Below, piece after piece: positions 7,848 to 15,899 of a stretch of DNA of 64,000 nucleotides. The position numbers and the translations under genes are program-made. Below the pieces are notes generated by a model that was given only the letters and a program-made list of their open reading frames with translations, was not told the DNA's origin and ran no database searches. This DNA is from Bacteroides fragilis (GTDB taxonomy: Bacteria > Bacteroidota > Bacteroidia > Bacteroidales > DTGW01). Positions within the stretch are counted from its first letter, which is position 1. Each line of letters opens with the position of its first letter. The stretch lies in contig CAMDBI010000005.1 of the NCBI GenBank assembly GCA_945889005.1, positions 1 to 64,000 of the forward strand, in the 5' to 3' direction.

Positions 7848-7908
7848 CTTCCACCTTCCACTATCCACTGTCCACTGTCCACTGTTCACTGTTCACTGTC
7901 CACAGTCA
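7848..7908. repeat. Tandem CCACTGTCCACTGTTCACTG simple repeat
   Basis: Between cobC and larE there are about seven imperfect copies of a 10-base unit ACTGTCCACT/ACTGTTCACT. The same words appear on the opposite strand at 38747-38772 between dnaN and the exonuclease gene. No spacers separate the units, so it is not CRISPR. Confidence 0.8.
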
Positions 7909-7909
7909 A

Positions 7910-8725
7910 CTATTTTCTCCCTATCAGCTCGTTATAACTGCCGCCCATTCTATATCCCAGAATATCTACCGTAATATAATCGAAGCCATAAGTTTTGAGT
8001 TGTTTGTAAACCTCTAATCGAATCGATTCATCGAACAATCGATTCATGTCGCTTTTCGAAACCTCAATTCTGGCAAGTTTATCGTGGCATCGAACACGTA
8101 CTTGTCTGAAACCAATGCTTTGCAGATAATCTTCCGATTGCTCTACTTTTCGCAAATCGTCGGGTTTTATTTCACTTCCATAAGGTATGCGTGAATACAG
8201 GCAGGCAGCAGCGGGTTTGTCCCAAGTTTCGAGTCCCATTTTTTTCGATAAAGTTCTGATTTCCTCTTTCGTAAAACCAAGTTCCATCAATGGACTTTTC
8301 ACTTGAAGTTCCTTAATGGCTTTTTGTCCAGGTCGGTAGTCGTTCAAATCGTCGGCATTCGAGCCATCTATAACCCATTTGAAACCCAATCGGTTGGCCT
8401 CGTTAATGATGTTGCCAAATTCCATTTTCTTGCAGAAATAGCAGCGGTTTTCGGGGTTAAAGCGTATTTCTTCTTCAATTTTATGGTCGGTAAGTATTAC
8501 ATGTTTGGCTCCAATTTGTGCCGAAAGTCTAATAGAATCGTCCAATTCTTTTCTCGAAAACGAAGGAGAATCGATTGTAATACCAATGGTTTTACTGTCC
8601 AAAGCCTCTTTAGCTGCAGCTAGCAGAAAGGTGCTGTCTACTCCTCCCGAAAAAGCAATTGCAACCGATTCGAGATTTCTGAAATAATTGAGTAATTGTT
8701 GGTACTTTGTGTCTAATCTTTCCAT
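7910..8725 (-). CDS. larE: LarE-family ATP-dependent sulfur transferase
   Basis: A 271-residue PP-loop enzyme. The ATP-binding motif SGGVDST is at residues 26-32. LarE turns the two carboxylates of a nicotinate-derived precursor into thiocarboxylates while building the nickel-pincer cofactor of lactate racemase and relatives. Three cysteines are placed at 95, 98 (CYFC) and 175 (AACLYSR). As I recall, that pattern marks the iron-sulfur-cluster subgroup, which need not sacrifice its own cysteine. No larA, larB or larC is nearby, so the partner genes must be elsewhere. Function beyond the family is therefore inferred. It is the first minus-strand gene after the B12 locus and is not part of it. 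Confidence 0.88.
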   Translation of the reverse strand: MERLDTKYQQLLNYFRNLESVAIAFSGGVDSTFLLAAAKEALDSKTIGITIDSPSFSRKELDDSIRLSAQIGAKHVILTDHKIEEEIRFNPENRCYFCKKMEFGNIINEANRLGFKWVIDGSNADDLNDYRPGQKAIKELQVKSPLMELGFTKEEIRTLSKKMGLETWDKPAAACLYSRIPYGSEIKPDDLRKVEQSEDYLQSIGFRQVRVRCHDKLARIEVSKSDMNRLFDESIRLEVYKQLKTYGFDYITVDILGYRMGGSYNELIGRK

Positions 8726-9106
8726 GAATGTTTATTTTGTAAATGACAATTGAAAGGCGCTATTGTTCGGTGCTCGTAAATTAATAGTTGAAAATATTAA
8801 ATATTAATACCTGAAATTGTAAATGTGTATGTTTTCTATTTTTTGTGCTGAAAATAATTTGATAAAGAATTTGAGTATACTTACTCATAGTATATGTTTT
8901 TCAATCTATTAAACCCCTTCTGGGGTTTGTGTTGATGTAGCATTTGTACCACGGATTTTATCCGTGTTATTCAAATTAAAGCCTTTCAGGCTTTGACTAT
9001 TTCTCAAATACAGAAAAAACAGACATTACTTATTAAATAACAATTCTCCGTGTCTTTGTGTCTCTGTGTTTAATTCAGGGTATGCATTAAAAAAATAGCA
9101 AATACA
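8726..9106. repeat. Intergenic region with a cluster of three small hairpins
   Basis: Between larE and tex no gene is visible. Three perfect short palindromes follow each other: AAACCCCTTCTGGGGTTT (8911-8928), CACGGATTTTATCCGTG (8950-8966) and AAAGCCTTTCAGGCTTT (8978-8994). A CTCCGTGTCTTTGTGTCTCT stretch follows at 9047-9066; similar words recur near 29013. These look like extragenic interspersed repeats rather than regulatory sites of either neighbour. Confidence 0.65.
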
Positions 9107-9206
9107 AATAAACCCCTATCCCTTTAAAAGGGGCAATAACAGATTTGTGCTTTTATAAACCACTGCTCTGTTAGCCCTCCTTTTTAAGGAGGGTTGGGAG
9201 GTTATT
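9107..9206. repeat. MITE-like inverted-repeat element, copy 1
   Basis: A roughly 100-bp block starts AATAAACCCCTATCCC and ends GGGTTGGGAGGTTATT, whose reverse complement AATAACCTCCCAACCC nearly matches the start. Inside are CCTTTAAAAGG and CCCTCCTTTTTAAGGAGGG hairpins. A second copy with the same plan is at 49570-49656. There is no coding capacity. Confidence 0.7.
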
Positions 9207-9288
9207 AAATTCAAAAAATATATAAAGCATTAAATAAAAGCAATATGCGATTAATTATAATGCCGTTGCCTTGTTGTTTCAAAAATAT

Positions 9289-11412
9289 TTAAAGTTTCAT
9301 TGTCAATTGAATTCTTTTGCGAGATGCATCTACTTCGAGCACTTTTACCCTAACATGTTGGTGAAGTTTAACTACTTCGTTGGGATCTTTTACAAACCTA
9401 TCGGCCAATTGAGAAACGTGTACCAGTCCATCTTGTTTCACTCCAATATCGACAAATGCCCCAAAGTTGGTAATATTTGATACAATGCCGGGTAATTCCA
9501 TGCCGGGAATCAGATCGCCAATGCTATGTACGTTTTTGTCGAACTCAAACACTTTAACAGCGCCACGGGGGTCGCGCCCAGGCTTCGACAATTCTTGTAA
9601 AATGTCATTTAATGTTGGTAATCCAATTTTGTCTGAGACATACTTTTTAACATCAATTTTTTTTCTAGTTTCTTCTTCTTTCAGTATCTCGGCAATATCG
9701 ACATGTAGGTCTTTAGCTATCTTATCAACTATATAGTAACTTTCGGGGTGAACGGCACTATTGTCTAATGGGTTTTTCGAATCGGGTATTCGCAAAAAAC
9801 CTGCCGATTGCTCAAAAGCTTTGTCGCCCATGCGTGCAACCTTTTGTAAATCTTTTCTCGATTCGAAGGGCCCGTTTTTAGCTCTGTAATCGACAATATT
9901 TTGTGCCAATTGAGGCCCCAGTCCCGAAATATACATAAGCAAATGCATACTGGCTGTGTTTACATTGACGCCTACTCGGTTTACGCACGATTCTACTACC
10001 TGGTCGAGACTTTCTTTCAACTTTTTTTGATCTACATCGTGCTGGTATTGACCTACCCCAATCGATTTTGCATCGATTTTAACGAGCTCAGCCAATGGAT
10101 CCATCAAACGGCGACCAATTGAAATGGCTCCTCGAACAGTAACATCGTATTCGGGAAATTCTTTTCGGGCAATATCCGATGCCGAATATATAGATGCGCC
10201 ATTTTCGCTCACTACAAATACCTGCACATCGCTATCGAACTTTATTTTCTGAATAAAATGCTCTGTTTCTCTGCCAGCTGTTCCATTTCCAATGGCAATA
10301 GCCTGTATTTTATAGGAAGTCACCAGGGTATTTATTTTTTTCATAGCTATGCCGGTCTCATTTTGAGGCGGATGGGGATAAATAGTTTCATTGTGAACTG
10401 GTTTTCCTTGTGCATCGAGACATACCAGTTTGCAACCAGTACGAAAACCCGGATCAATAGCCATTACACGTTTCTGCCCAAGTGGCGAAGCCAGTAACAA
10501 TTGGCGAAGGTTTTCGGCAAATACCCTTATGGCTTCGTCATCGGCTTTTTCTTTATAAATTGTTTTGGATTCGTTTTCAATAGAAGGGGCAAGAAGTCTT
10601 TTGTACGAATCTTTAATGGCTATTGAAACCTGATTCGTAGAGGGGGTGTTGCTTTTCAAAATAATTTCGTCTAGTATTTCAAGTGCTTTATCTTCGTCGG
10701 GTTCGATCGATAATTTAAGAAAACCTTCTTCTTCGCCTCGGCGCATTGCAAGGTAACGGTGCGAAGGGCAACGTTTGAGCTGTTCGCCGAATTCGAAATA
10801 ATCTTTATACTTTTCTCCTTCTGTTTCTTTTCCTTTTACCAATTTAGTCGAAATTACTGCTTCGTGAGCAAACAGTTTACGTACAGCGTTTCGGGCACGA
10901 ATGTTTTCACTTATCCATTCGGCTATAATATCGCGGGCTCCTTCGAGGGCTTCATCGGTATCTTTTACCTGGTCGTTTAAATATTTCAGCGCAATGGTTT
11001 CAATATCGCTTTCGGTTTGACGCATTATTAAAGCTGCTAGGGCTTCTAGTCCTTTTTCGCGTGCTATCGAAGCTTTGGTTTTGCGTTTGGGCTTATAAGG
11101 AAGGTAAATGTCTTCCAGCTCGGTTAGTGTCCAAGTCGATTCGAGCTTTTGCTTAAGTTCGGCAGTAAGCTTGTTTTGTTCTTCTATCGATTTAATAATT
11201 GCTTCGCGGCGTTTTTCGACTTCGAGTAGTTTATTGTACTGCTCCTTGATAGATAGTACTGCTACTTCATCGAGACTTCCAGTCATTTCTTTGCGGTAAC
11301 GGCTAATGAATGGAACTGTTGCGCCTTCGCTAATGAGTTTAATTGTATTTGTTACCTGAAATTCATTAATATTCAGGTTTTTAGAAATGATAGAGGGGAA
11401 AATATTAGGCAT
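9289..11412 (-). CDS. tex: Tex-family RNA-binding transcription accessory protein
   Basis: A 707-residue cytoplasmic protein. Its N-terminal helical region carries TVPFISRYRKEMTGSLDE near residues 32-50. A YqgF/RNase H-like domain (VMAIDPGFRTGCK near 316-328) follows, then helix-hairpin-helix segments (MYISGLGPQLAQNIVDYR near 487-505), and a C-terminal S1 RNA-binding domain (PGIVSNITNFGAFVDIGVK near 638-656). All Tex modules are present in the usual order and length. Tex binds nucleic acids and affects transcription and toxin expression in other bacteria; its exact role is not settled. It is separated by about 50 bases and a small hairpin from the upstream cyclase-HD gene. Confidence 0.95.
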   Translation of the reverse strand: MPNIFPSIISKNLNINEFQVTNTIKLISEGATVPFISRYRKEMTGSLDEVAVLSIKEQYNKLLEVEKRREAIIKSIEEQNKLTAELKQKLESTWTLTELEDIYLPYKPKRKTKASIAREKGLEALAALIMRQTESDIETIALKYLNDQVKDTDEALEGARDIIAEWISENIRARNAVRKLFAHEAVISTKLVKGKETEGEKYKDYFEFGEQLKRCPSHRYLAMRRGEEEGFLKLSIEPDEDKALEILDEIILKSNTPSTNQVSIAIKDSYKRLLAPSIENESKTIYKEKADDEAIRVFAENLRQLLLASPLGQKRVMAIDPGFRTGCKLVCLDAQGKPVHNETIYPHPPQNETGIAMKKINTLVTSYKIQAIAIGNGTAGRETEHFIQKIKFDSDVQVFVVSENGASIYSASDIARKEFPEYDVTVRGAISIGRRLMDPLAELVKIDAKSIGVGQYQHDVDQKKLKESLDQVVESCVNRVGVNVNTASMHLLMYISGLGPQLAQNIVDYRAKNGPFESRKDLQKVARMGDKAFEQSAGFLRIPDSKNPLDNSAVHPESYYIVDKIAKDLHVDIAEILKEEETRKKIDVKKYVSDKIGLPTLNDILQELSKPGRDPRGAVKVFEFDKNVHSIGDLIPGMELPGIVSNITNFGAFVDIGVKQDGLVHVSQLADRFVKDPNEVVKLHQHVRVKVLEVDASRKRIQLTMKL

Positions 11413-11437
11413 ATTAAGTTTGTTTTCAAATGGGCAA

Positions 11438-11457
11438 GCTCCCTTTTTAAAGGAAGC
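11438..11457 (-). terminator. Possible hairpin between cyclase-HD gene and tex
   Basis: GCTTCCTTTAAAAAGGGAGC on the minus strand is an imperfect 20-base palindrome just after the cyclase-HD stop. No clear T-run follows, so it is at best a weak terminator or a fragment of an intergenic repeat. Confidence 0.35.
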
Positions 11458-11463
11458 GATATA

Positions 11464-12855
11464 CTATTGTTCGGAATCGATTAAAGCCATAATTCGTTCA
11501 ATCTGTTTCTGCTTATTTACTTCTCGCAATCCACGTGCTGTTTTAGTAAAATATTGGTGCCCCGATATAAATTTTATTTGAAGTTTGTTCCAATCGTTTA
11601 GCGTTCCTATTTTGTTTATTTCTTTAAGCTCCCTATAAAGTGTATTCGAAACAGGTATAAAATCGGTGCGTCCAAGATAATCGAGGTCAGCATCGCAGAT
11701 TATTTCTTCCAAAAGATTTTTGGGTTTGGGGGGCAATTTGGTAGCTATTATTATTTCGCAAATTCGGTCAATCTGGCTTTTCGAATATTTGTATTTTGGC
11801 AACATCGCCCGCACCATTTCAGTTCCATGATATTCATGATTGTCGTATGCTTTTACATGACCCACATCGTGAAACAAAGCCGCTGTTTTGAGTAAAAGTA
11901 TTTCTTCGTCGGTACATCCTTCGCCCCAGCCAATAAGCTCTACCTCTGTTACTACATCTACTGTATGTTTAACATTGTGGTAATAAAGATAGGGTGGGAG
12001 TTCTTTTTCAAGTTTGTCGAGTATCATTTCTTGAATGTCGGTAAATTGAATGGATCCAAAGCGTGTGAAAAACAAATCGTTTACTTCGCGTCCATTTCCG
12101 TCGATCGACAACTCGGGGATCAAACCTTTAACCGAATAAAGATCAATATCGCCTTTGTATTTTATAGGCATTTTACCATAATGATCGCACTCAAAAAACT
12201 CTTTAACAAGTTCATAAGTATTGGCAGAGATCAATATTTTGCCTATTTCTCCCGACGATTCTATTCGAGTTACAATATTTACAGTGTCGCCTTTCAAATC
12301 GTACGATATTTTTTTTGTCCCCGAAACAGTTGCATTAACTGGACCGGTATGTATACCAAGTTTAATATCCCATATCTTGCCATTTTCTTGTTTATATTGG
12401 CAATCGTCTACGGCTCTCTGCATTTCGATTGCTGCCAACACTACATCTATAGGGTTTGTAATATTCTTGATGGGAATTCCTCCAGCTACCATGAGCGAGT
12501 CTCCAATGGTTTTTATACGAACAATATCATATTTCTCAATAATGCTATTAAGTTGAAACAAAAGAGAGTCTAGCATATCCATTAAATGCTTCGATTCTGA
12601 ATTGTCGGTAATTTTCGAAAATCCATGAATATAGCCAAATAGTATGGTTACCATATTGAATCGTAGACTGGGAGTATTGTCCGATTCTTTTTTAAGGAAT
12701 AATGATTGATCTTTTAGCTCTTCGAAACTTAAACGAAATGCATCATTCTCTTCTGTAAGTTCGTTGACACGTATTTTTAATGCTTCGTTTTGTTCCCGTA
12801 GCAGATTGTTTTCCTTTATTAATCGATATATTCTTTTTACAAACTCGTTTTGCAT
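11464..12855 (-). CDS. Coiled coil - class III nucleotide cyclase-like - HD phosphohydrolase fusion
   Basis: A 463-residue protein. Residues 1-55 form a charged coiled coil. Residues about 66-245 are a class III cyclase homology domain. The adenine-specifying pair Lys115 (IKTIGD) and Asp186 (YDLKGD) is present, as are the transition-state residues Asn193 and Arg198 and the second metal Asp119. The first metal Asp of the canonical FADI motif is replaced: the sequence reads FGYI with Tyr75. Residues about 275-440 are an HD domain with the His-Asp pair at 329-330 (ALFHDVGH), His343 and Asp388/390. The protein may make, break or only sense a nucleotide; the substitution argues against normal two-metal cyclase chemistry. 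There is no membrane segment. Confidence 0.82.
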   Translation of the reverse strand: MQNEFVKRIYRLIKENNLLREQNEALKIRVNELTEENDAFRLSFEELKDQSLFLKKESDNTPSLRFNMVTILFGYIHGFSKITDNSESKHLMDMLDSLLFQLNSIIEKYDIVRIKTIGDSLMVAGGIPIKNITNPIDVVLAAIEMQRAVDDCQYKQENGKIWDIKLGIHTGPVNATVSGTKKISYDLKGDTVNIVTRIESSGEIGKILISANTYELVKEFFECDHYGKMPIKYKGDIDLYSVKGLIPELSIDGNGREVNDLFFTRFGSIQFTDIQEMILDKLEKELPPYLYYHNVKHTVDVVTEVELIGWGEGCTDEEILLLKTAALFHDVGHVKAYDNHEYHGTEMVRAMLPKYKYSKSQIDRICEIIIATKLPPKPKNLLEEIICDADLDYLGRTDFIPVSNTLYRELKEINKIGTLNDWNKLQIKFISGHQYFTKTARGLREVNKQKQIERIMALIDSEQ

Positions 12856-12978
12856 AGAAGTGTCAATAGCTATAAAGGTAAAAATACTTAAAATTCGGAA
12901 AATATTGTAAATTTGCGGGGTTTTTTAATAGAAATAAATCAACAATAGTTTTTAATAATTTGTATTTATAAAAAAATA

Positions 12979-13473
12979 ATGCGCTTATTTATTGTATTAC
13001 TTCCTTTTTTGTTTTTCTTGATTTCCTGCGAAGAGGGGACCAATTGCGATGCATCTATTAACGCTGTAAAAATAAAGTTTAAAAAAGAATTGTTAAAAAA
13101 TACCAAAGATACAACTATCACAGGTTTTGGTGCACGTGGTATTTATCCCGAAATCAAAGATTCCATTTTATATAATAATGATGATAAATTTCTTACCACA
13201 ACTTTGCCATTGTCCAAAAATAGCGATACGAGTGTTTATGAGTTTTATTTTTATCATCCAAAGGATACAATATTAAATACAACTTTTAAAATTGATACCG
13301 TATTTTTTGTTTATTCCCGAAAGGTCGAGCTTGTTTCGAGCGATTGTGGCTTTGTAATTCGTTTCGACTTAAAAAGTGTTCTTCTAAAATCTAATCGTGT
13401 AATAAAAGGTATTACATTGAAAAAGCCAGTTATCGATAATCTAACAGATCCAAATGTTGAAGTTATTCTTTAA
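12979..13473 (+). CDS. DUF6452-family lipoprotein
   Basis: A 164-residue predicted lipoprotein with a lipobox ending at Cys17 (LFFLISCEEG). The mature part is beta-rich and contains GFGARGIYPE and SDCGFVIRFDLKSV, as I recall for the Bacteroidota family DUF6452. It would be anchored in the outer or inner membrane facing the periplasm. Its 3' end overlaps the start of the next gene by 20 bases, so the two are coupled. Function is unknown; pairing with DUF6048 is a recurrent arrangement in this phylum. Confidence 0.8.
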   Translation: MRLFIVLLPFLFFLISCEEGTNCDASINAVKIKFKKELLKNTKDTTITGFGARGIYPEIKDSILYNNDDKFLTTTLPLSKNSDTSVYEFYFYHPKDTILNTTFKIDTVFFVYSRKVELVSSDCGFVIRFDLKSVLLKSNRVIKGITLKKPVIDNLTDPNVEVIL

Positions 13474-14104
13474 TATATTATTTATTATTACCCTTTGCAA
13501 TTTGTATGCTCAAGACAGTGCAACATTCAAACCGGGAGTTTTTATAGGTTTTGATCTTGCTCGACCTGCCATAGCATTGTATAATCCCGAGCAACATACT
13601 TATGAAGCTTCTCTCGATTGGCGATTTACTAAAAAATATATGCTCTCTTTCGAAGTCGGTACTACTACAATCGATTTAGACAAACAAAGTTACTCTTATA
13701 AATCGGAAGGAAATTATTATAGAATGGGGATAAATTATAATTTCTTGAAACTTTCACCAGATTGGGATCGTGGAATGTTTACTGTTGGTCTAAAATATGG
13801 AATGAGCAATTTAAAACATTACTCACCCCAACTTACTATCGACGACAGGTATTGGACTATATACAAAAGCAGTCTTCCCGAATCAAAAATTAATAGCCAA
13901 TGGATCGAATTGTCGACTTCACTCAGAACCGAAATATTGAAAAACATCTATTTGGGTTATACGCTGAAAATGAATTTTATTGTGAAAACCGACAATAACG
14001 GCTCTATGAAACCTTATTATATCCCCGGTTACGGAAAAGGAGTTTTCACTTCGTTTCCGCTTATCAACTATTACATTTATTATATGATACCTTACAGAAA
14101 ATAG
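13454..14104 (+). CDS. DUF6048-family outer-membrane beta-barrel-like protein
   Basis: A 216-residue exported protein with a signal peptide at residues 1 to about 19 (ending LYAQDS). The rest alternates in short amphipathic strands (YEASLDWRFTKKYMLSFEVG, later YYRMGINYNFLKLS and MFTVGLKYGMSN), as in small outer-membrane barrels. It is coupled to the DUF6452 lipoprotein gene by a 20-base overlap. The two products may form one envelope complex; function is unknown. Confidence 0.78.
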   Translation: MLKLFFNILFIITLCNLYAQDSATFKPGVFIGFDLARPAIALYNPEQHTYEASLDWRFTKKYMLSFEVGTTTIDLDKQSYSYKSEGNYYRMGINYNFLKLSPDWDRGMFTVGLKYGMSNLKHYSPQLTIDDRYWTIYKSSLPESKINSQWIELSTSLRTEILKNIYLGYTLKMNFIVKTDNNGSMKPYYIPGYGKGVFTSFPLINYYIYYMIPYRK

Positions 14105-14228
14105 CGGCAACTTTTAAATAAAGTTAAATACAATACATTTATTTCTTTTCAGCGTTTTATTTCAAACTTAAGGAATGTTTTTTGATTCTTTTTGATCAAA
14201 AATAAAAAATTATTAAAATTGAAATATT

Positions 14229-15659
14229 ATGAAAACTAAAAAATTTGTAGGTCAATTGCTATTTGTTGTACTTATCAGTGCGATAGTAACATTTTCAATC
14301 AATTATTATTTCAACAAACAGTTAGTGCAAAGTGGGCAATTTGTAACAGAGCCTCTGCAATATGTCAATTACTCGGCAAGTGGTCAGCAAATGGTCGATC
14401 TAACGCTAGCTGCCGAAAAAACAGTACATGCTGTTGTTCACGTGCGCATAAAATCCGATGTCGAATATTCAAATCCGTTGATGGAGTTCTTTTATGGAGG
14501 CAATTATAGCCAACGATCGCAGCAAGTAACAGGTTTTGGTTCGGGGGTTATAGTTAGCAGCAACGGTTATATTATTACCAATAACCATGTTATAAAAGAA
14601 GCAGGCGATATTAGCGTAAAACTCAACGACAATCGCGAGTTCGATGCCAAAATTGTTGGCTCAGACCCCAATACCGATATCGCTGTATTGAAAATAGAAG
14701 CCAACGATTTACCTTTTATTTCTTTTGGTAATTCAGACAACCTACGATTGGGCGAGTGGGTGCTTGCTGTTGGCAACCCATTCAATCTAACCTCTACTGT
14801 AACAGCAGGTATAGTAAGTGCCAAATCGCGTAATCTAGATATTATTCCCGGTCAATATAGCATTGAGTCGTTTATACAAACCGATGCCGCATTAAACCCT
14901 GGTAATAGCGGGGGCGCTTTGGTTAATGTTAATGGCAATTTGGTTGGTATCAATACTGCCATTATGTCACCCAGCGGTGCATATTCTGGCAATTCATTTG
15001 CAGTACCTGTTTCAATTGTGAAAAAAATATATGAAGACATTAAGCAGTTTGGAACCCCTCAGCATCCCAAATTGGGGATAGTACCTGTCGATGTCGACGA
15101 CGAAATGGCTAAAAAATATGGACTAGGAAAGGTTACTGGAGTATATGTTCAGGATTTGTCTACTAATGGAGCTGCCATTGATGCCGGAATTGAAAAAGGC
15201 GATATAATAGTAAAGATTAATGAAATAATGGTCGACAATTCAGCGCAACTTATCGAACAGCTCAATAAGTATCGCCCTGGCGATCAAATTACTGTTGACT
15301 TAATACACGATGGTAAAAATAAAAAGCTTAACGTAACATTGAGGAATGTTCAAGGTACAACCAATCTTTTGAAAAGCGATCCGGAGGGAACCAGCATATT
15401 TGGAGCTACAGTCAAAAATCTTTCGCCTCAAGATAAACAATCTTTACGATTGAAATATGGTGTTCAAATAGTCGAAACAGGTACTGGCAAATTTAAGCAG
15501 GCTGGTATTGGTAAAGGTTTTATTATAACTCGTTTGAACAATAAAATAATTAATAATACCGACGATCTTATAAGCATTATTAATAATTCTCGTGGTGGTG
15601 TATATATAGAAGGTATGTATCCCAATGGCTTGATAGCCTATTATGCATTTGGCTTGTAA
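14229..15659 (+). CDS. degP: Do-like periplasmic serine protease (HtrA/DegP)
   Basis: A 476-residue protease/chaperone for misfolded envelope proteins. An N-terminal hydrophobic anchor or signal lies at residues 8-26. The trypsin-like domain carries the catalytic triad His120 (ITNNHV), Asp150 (NTDIAVLK) and Ser227 (NPGNSGGAL). Two PDZ domains follow (about 275-380 and 385-470), the first with GVYVQDLSTNGAAIDAGIEK. Length and domain order match the DegP/HtrA class. It stands alone, with its own terminator downstream. Confidence 0.95.
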   Translation: MKTKKFVGQLLFVVLISAIVTFSINYYFNKQLVQSGQFVTEPLQYVNYSASGQQMVDLTLAAEKTVHAVVHVRIKSDVEYSNPLMEFFYGGNYSQRSQQVTGFGSGVIVSSNGYIITNNHVIKEAGDISVKLNDNREFDAKIVGSDPNTDIAVLKIEANDLPFISFGNSDNLRLGEWVLAVGNPFNLTSTVTAGIVSAKSRNLDIIPGQYSIESFIQTDAALNPGNSGGALVNVNGNLVGINTAIMSPSGAYSGNSFAVPVSIVKKIYEDIKQFGTPQHPKLGIVPVDVDDEMAKKYGLGKVTGVYVQDLSTNGAAIDAGIEKGDIIVKINEIMVDNSAQLIEQLNKYRPGDQITVDLIHDGKNKKLNVTLRNVQGTTNLLKSDPEGTSIFGATVKNLSPQDKQSLRLKYGVQIVETGTGKFKQAGIGKGFIITRLNNKIINNTDDLISIINNSRGGVYIEGMYPNGLIAYYAFGL

Positions 15660-15687
15660 TTCAATGAGGGCAACTCAAATTAAACAC

Positions 15688-15740
15688 AAAGACAAATTCA
15701 TTTGTCTTTCGAAGAAAATTCTTCCATTTTTTTTTATTAT
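15688..15740 (+). terminator. Terminator region after degP
   Basis: The perfect stem AAAGACAAA/TTTGTCTTT (15688-15696 with 15701-15709) and a second small palindrome GAAGAAAATTCTTC (15711-15724) are followed by a run of about ten T residues. Confidence 0.75.
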
Positions 15741-15840
15741 TTTAAAAAAACTTACTACATTTATCATAAATAAAAAATGGTCTTAAACATATAATTTGAT
15801 TTTTTTTGTTTAATTTTAGTTTAATAAGCATAAAGTTTTT

Positions 15841-15848
15841 TAATTTTG
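15841..15848 (+). promoter_or_regulatory. Putative -7 element for rpsA
   Basis: TAATTTTG fits TAnnTTTG about 50 bases before the rpsA start. No clear TTTG lies at the expected upstream spacing. Confidence 0.45.
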
Positions 15849-15899
15849 CAGCTCTTATTTTAAACATAATGTCTAACTCATTAATTTTTAAAAATTTAA

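Noticed and set aside
7848-7908. Possible CRISPR-like array
   Set aside because: Units are only about 10 bases, directly adjacent, with no unique spacers and no cas genes in the window.
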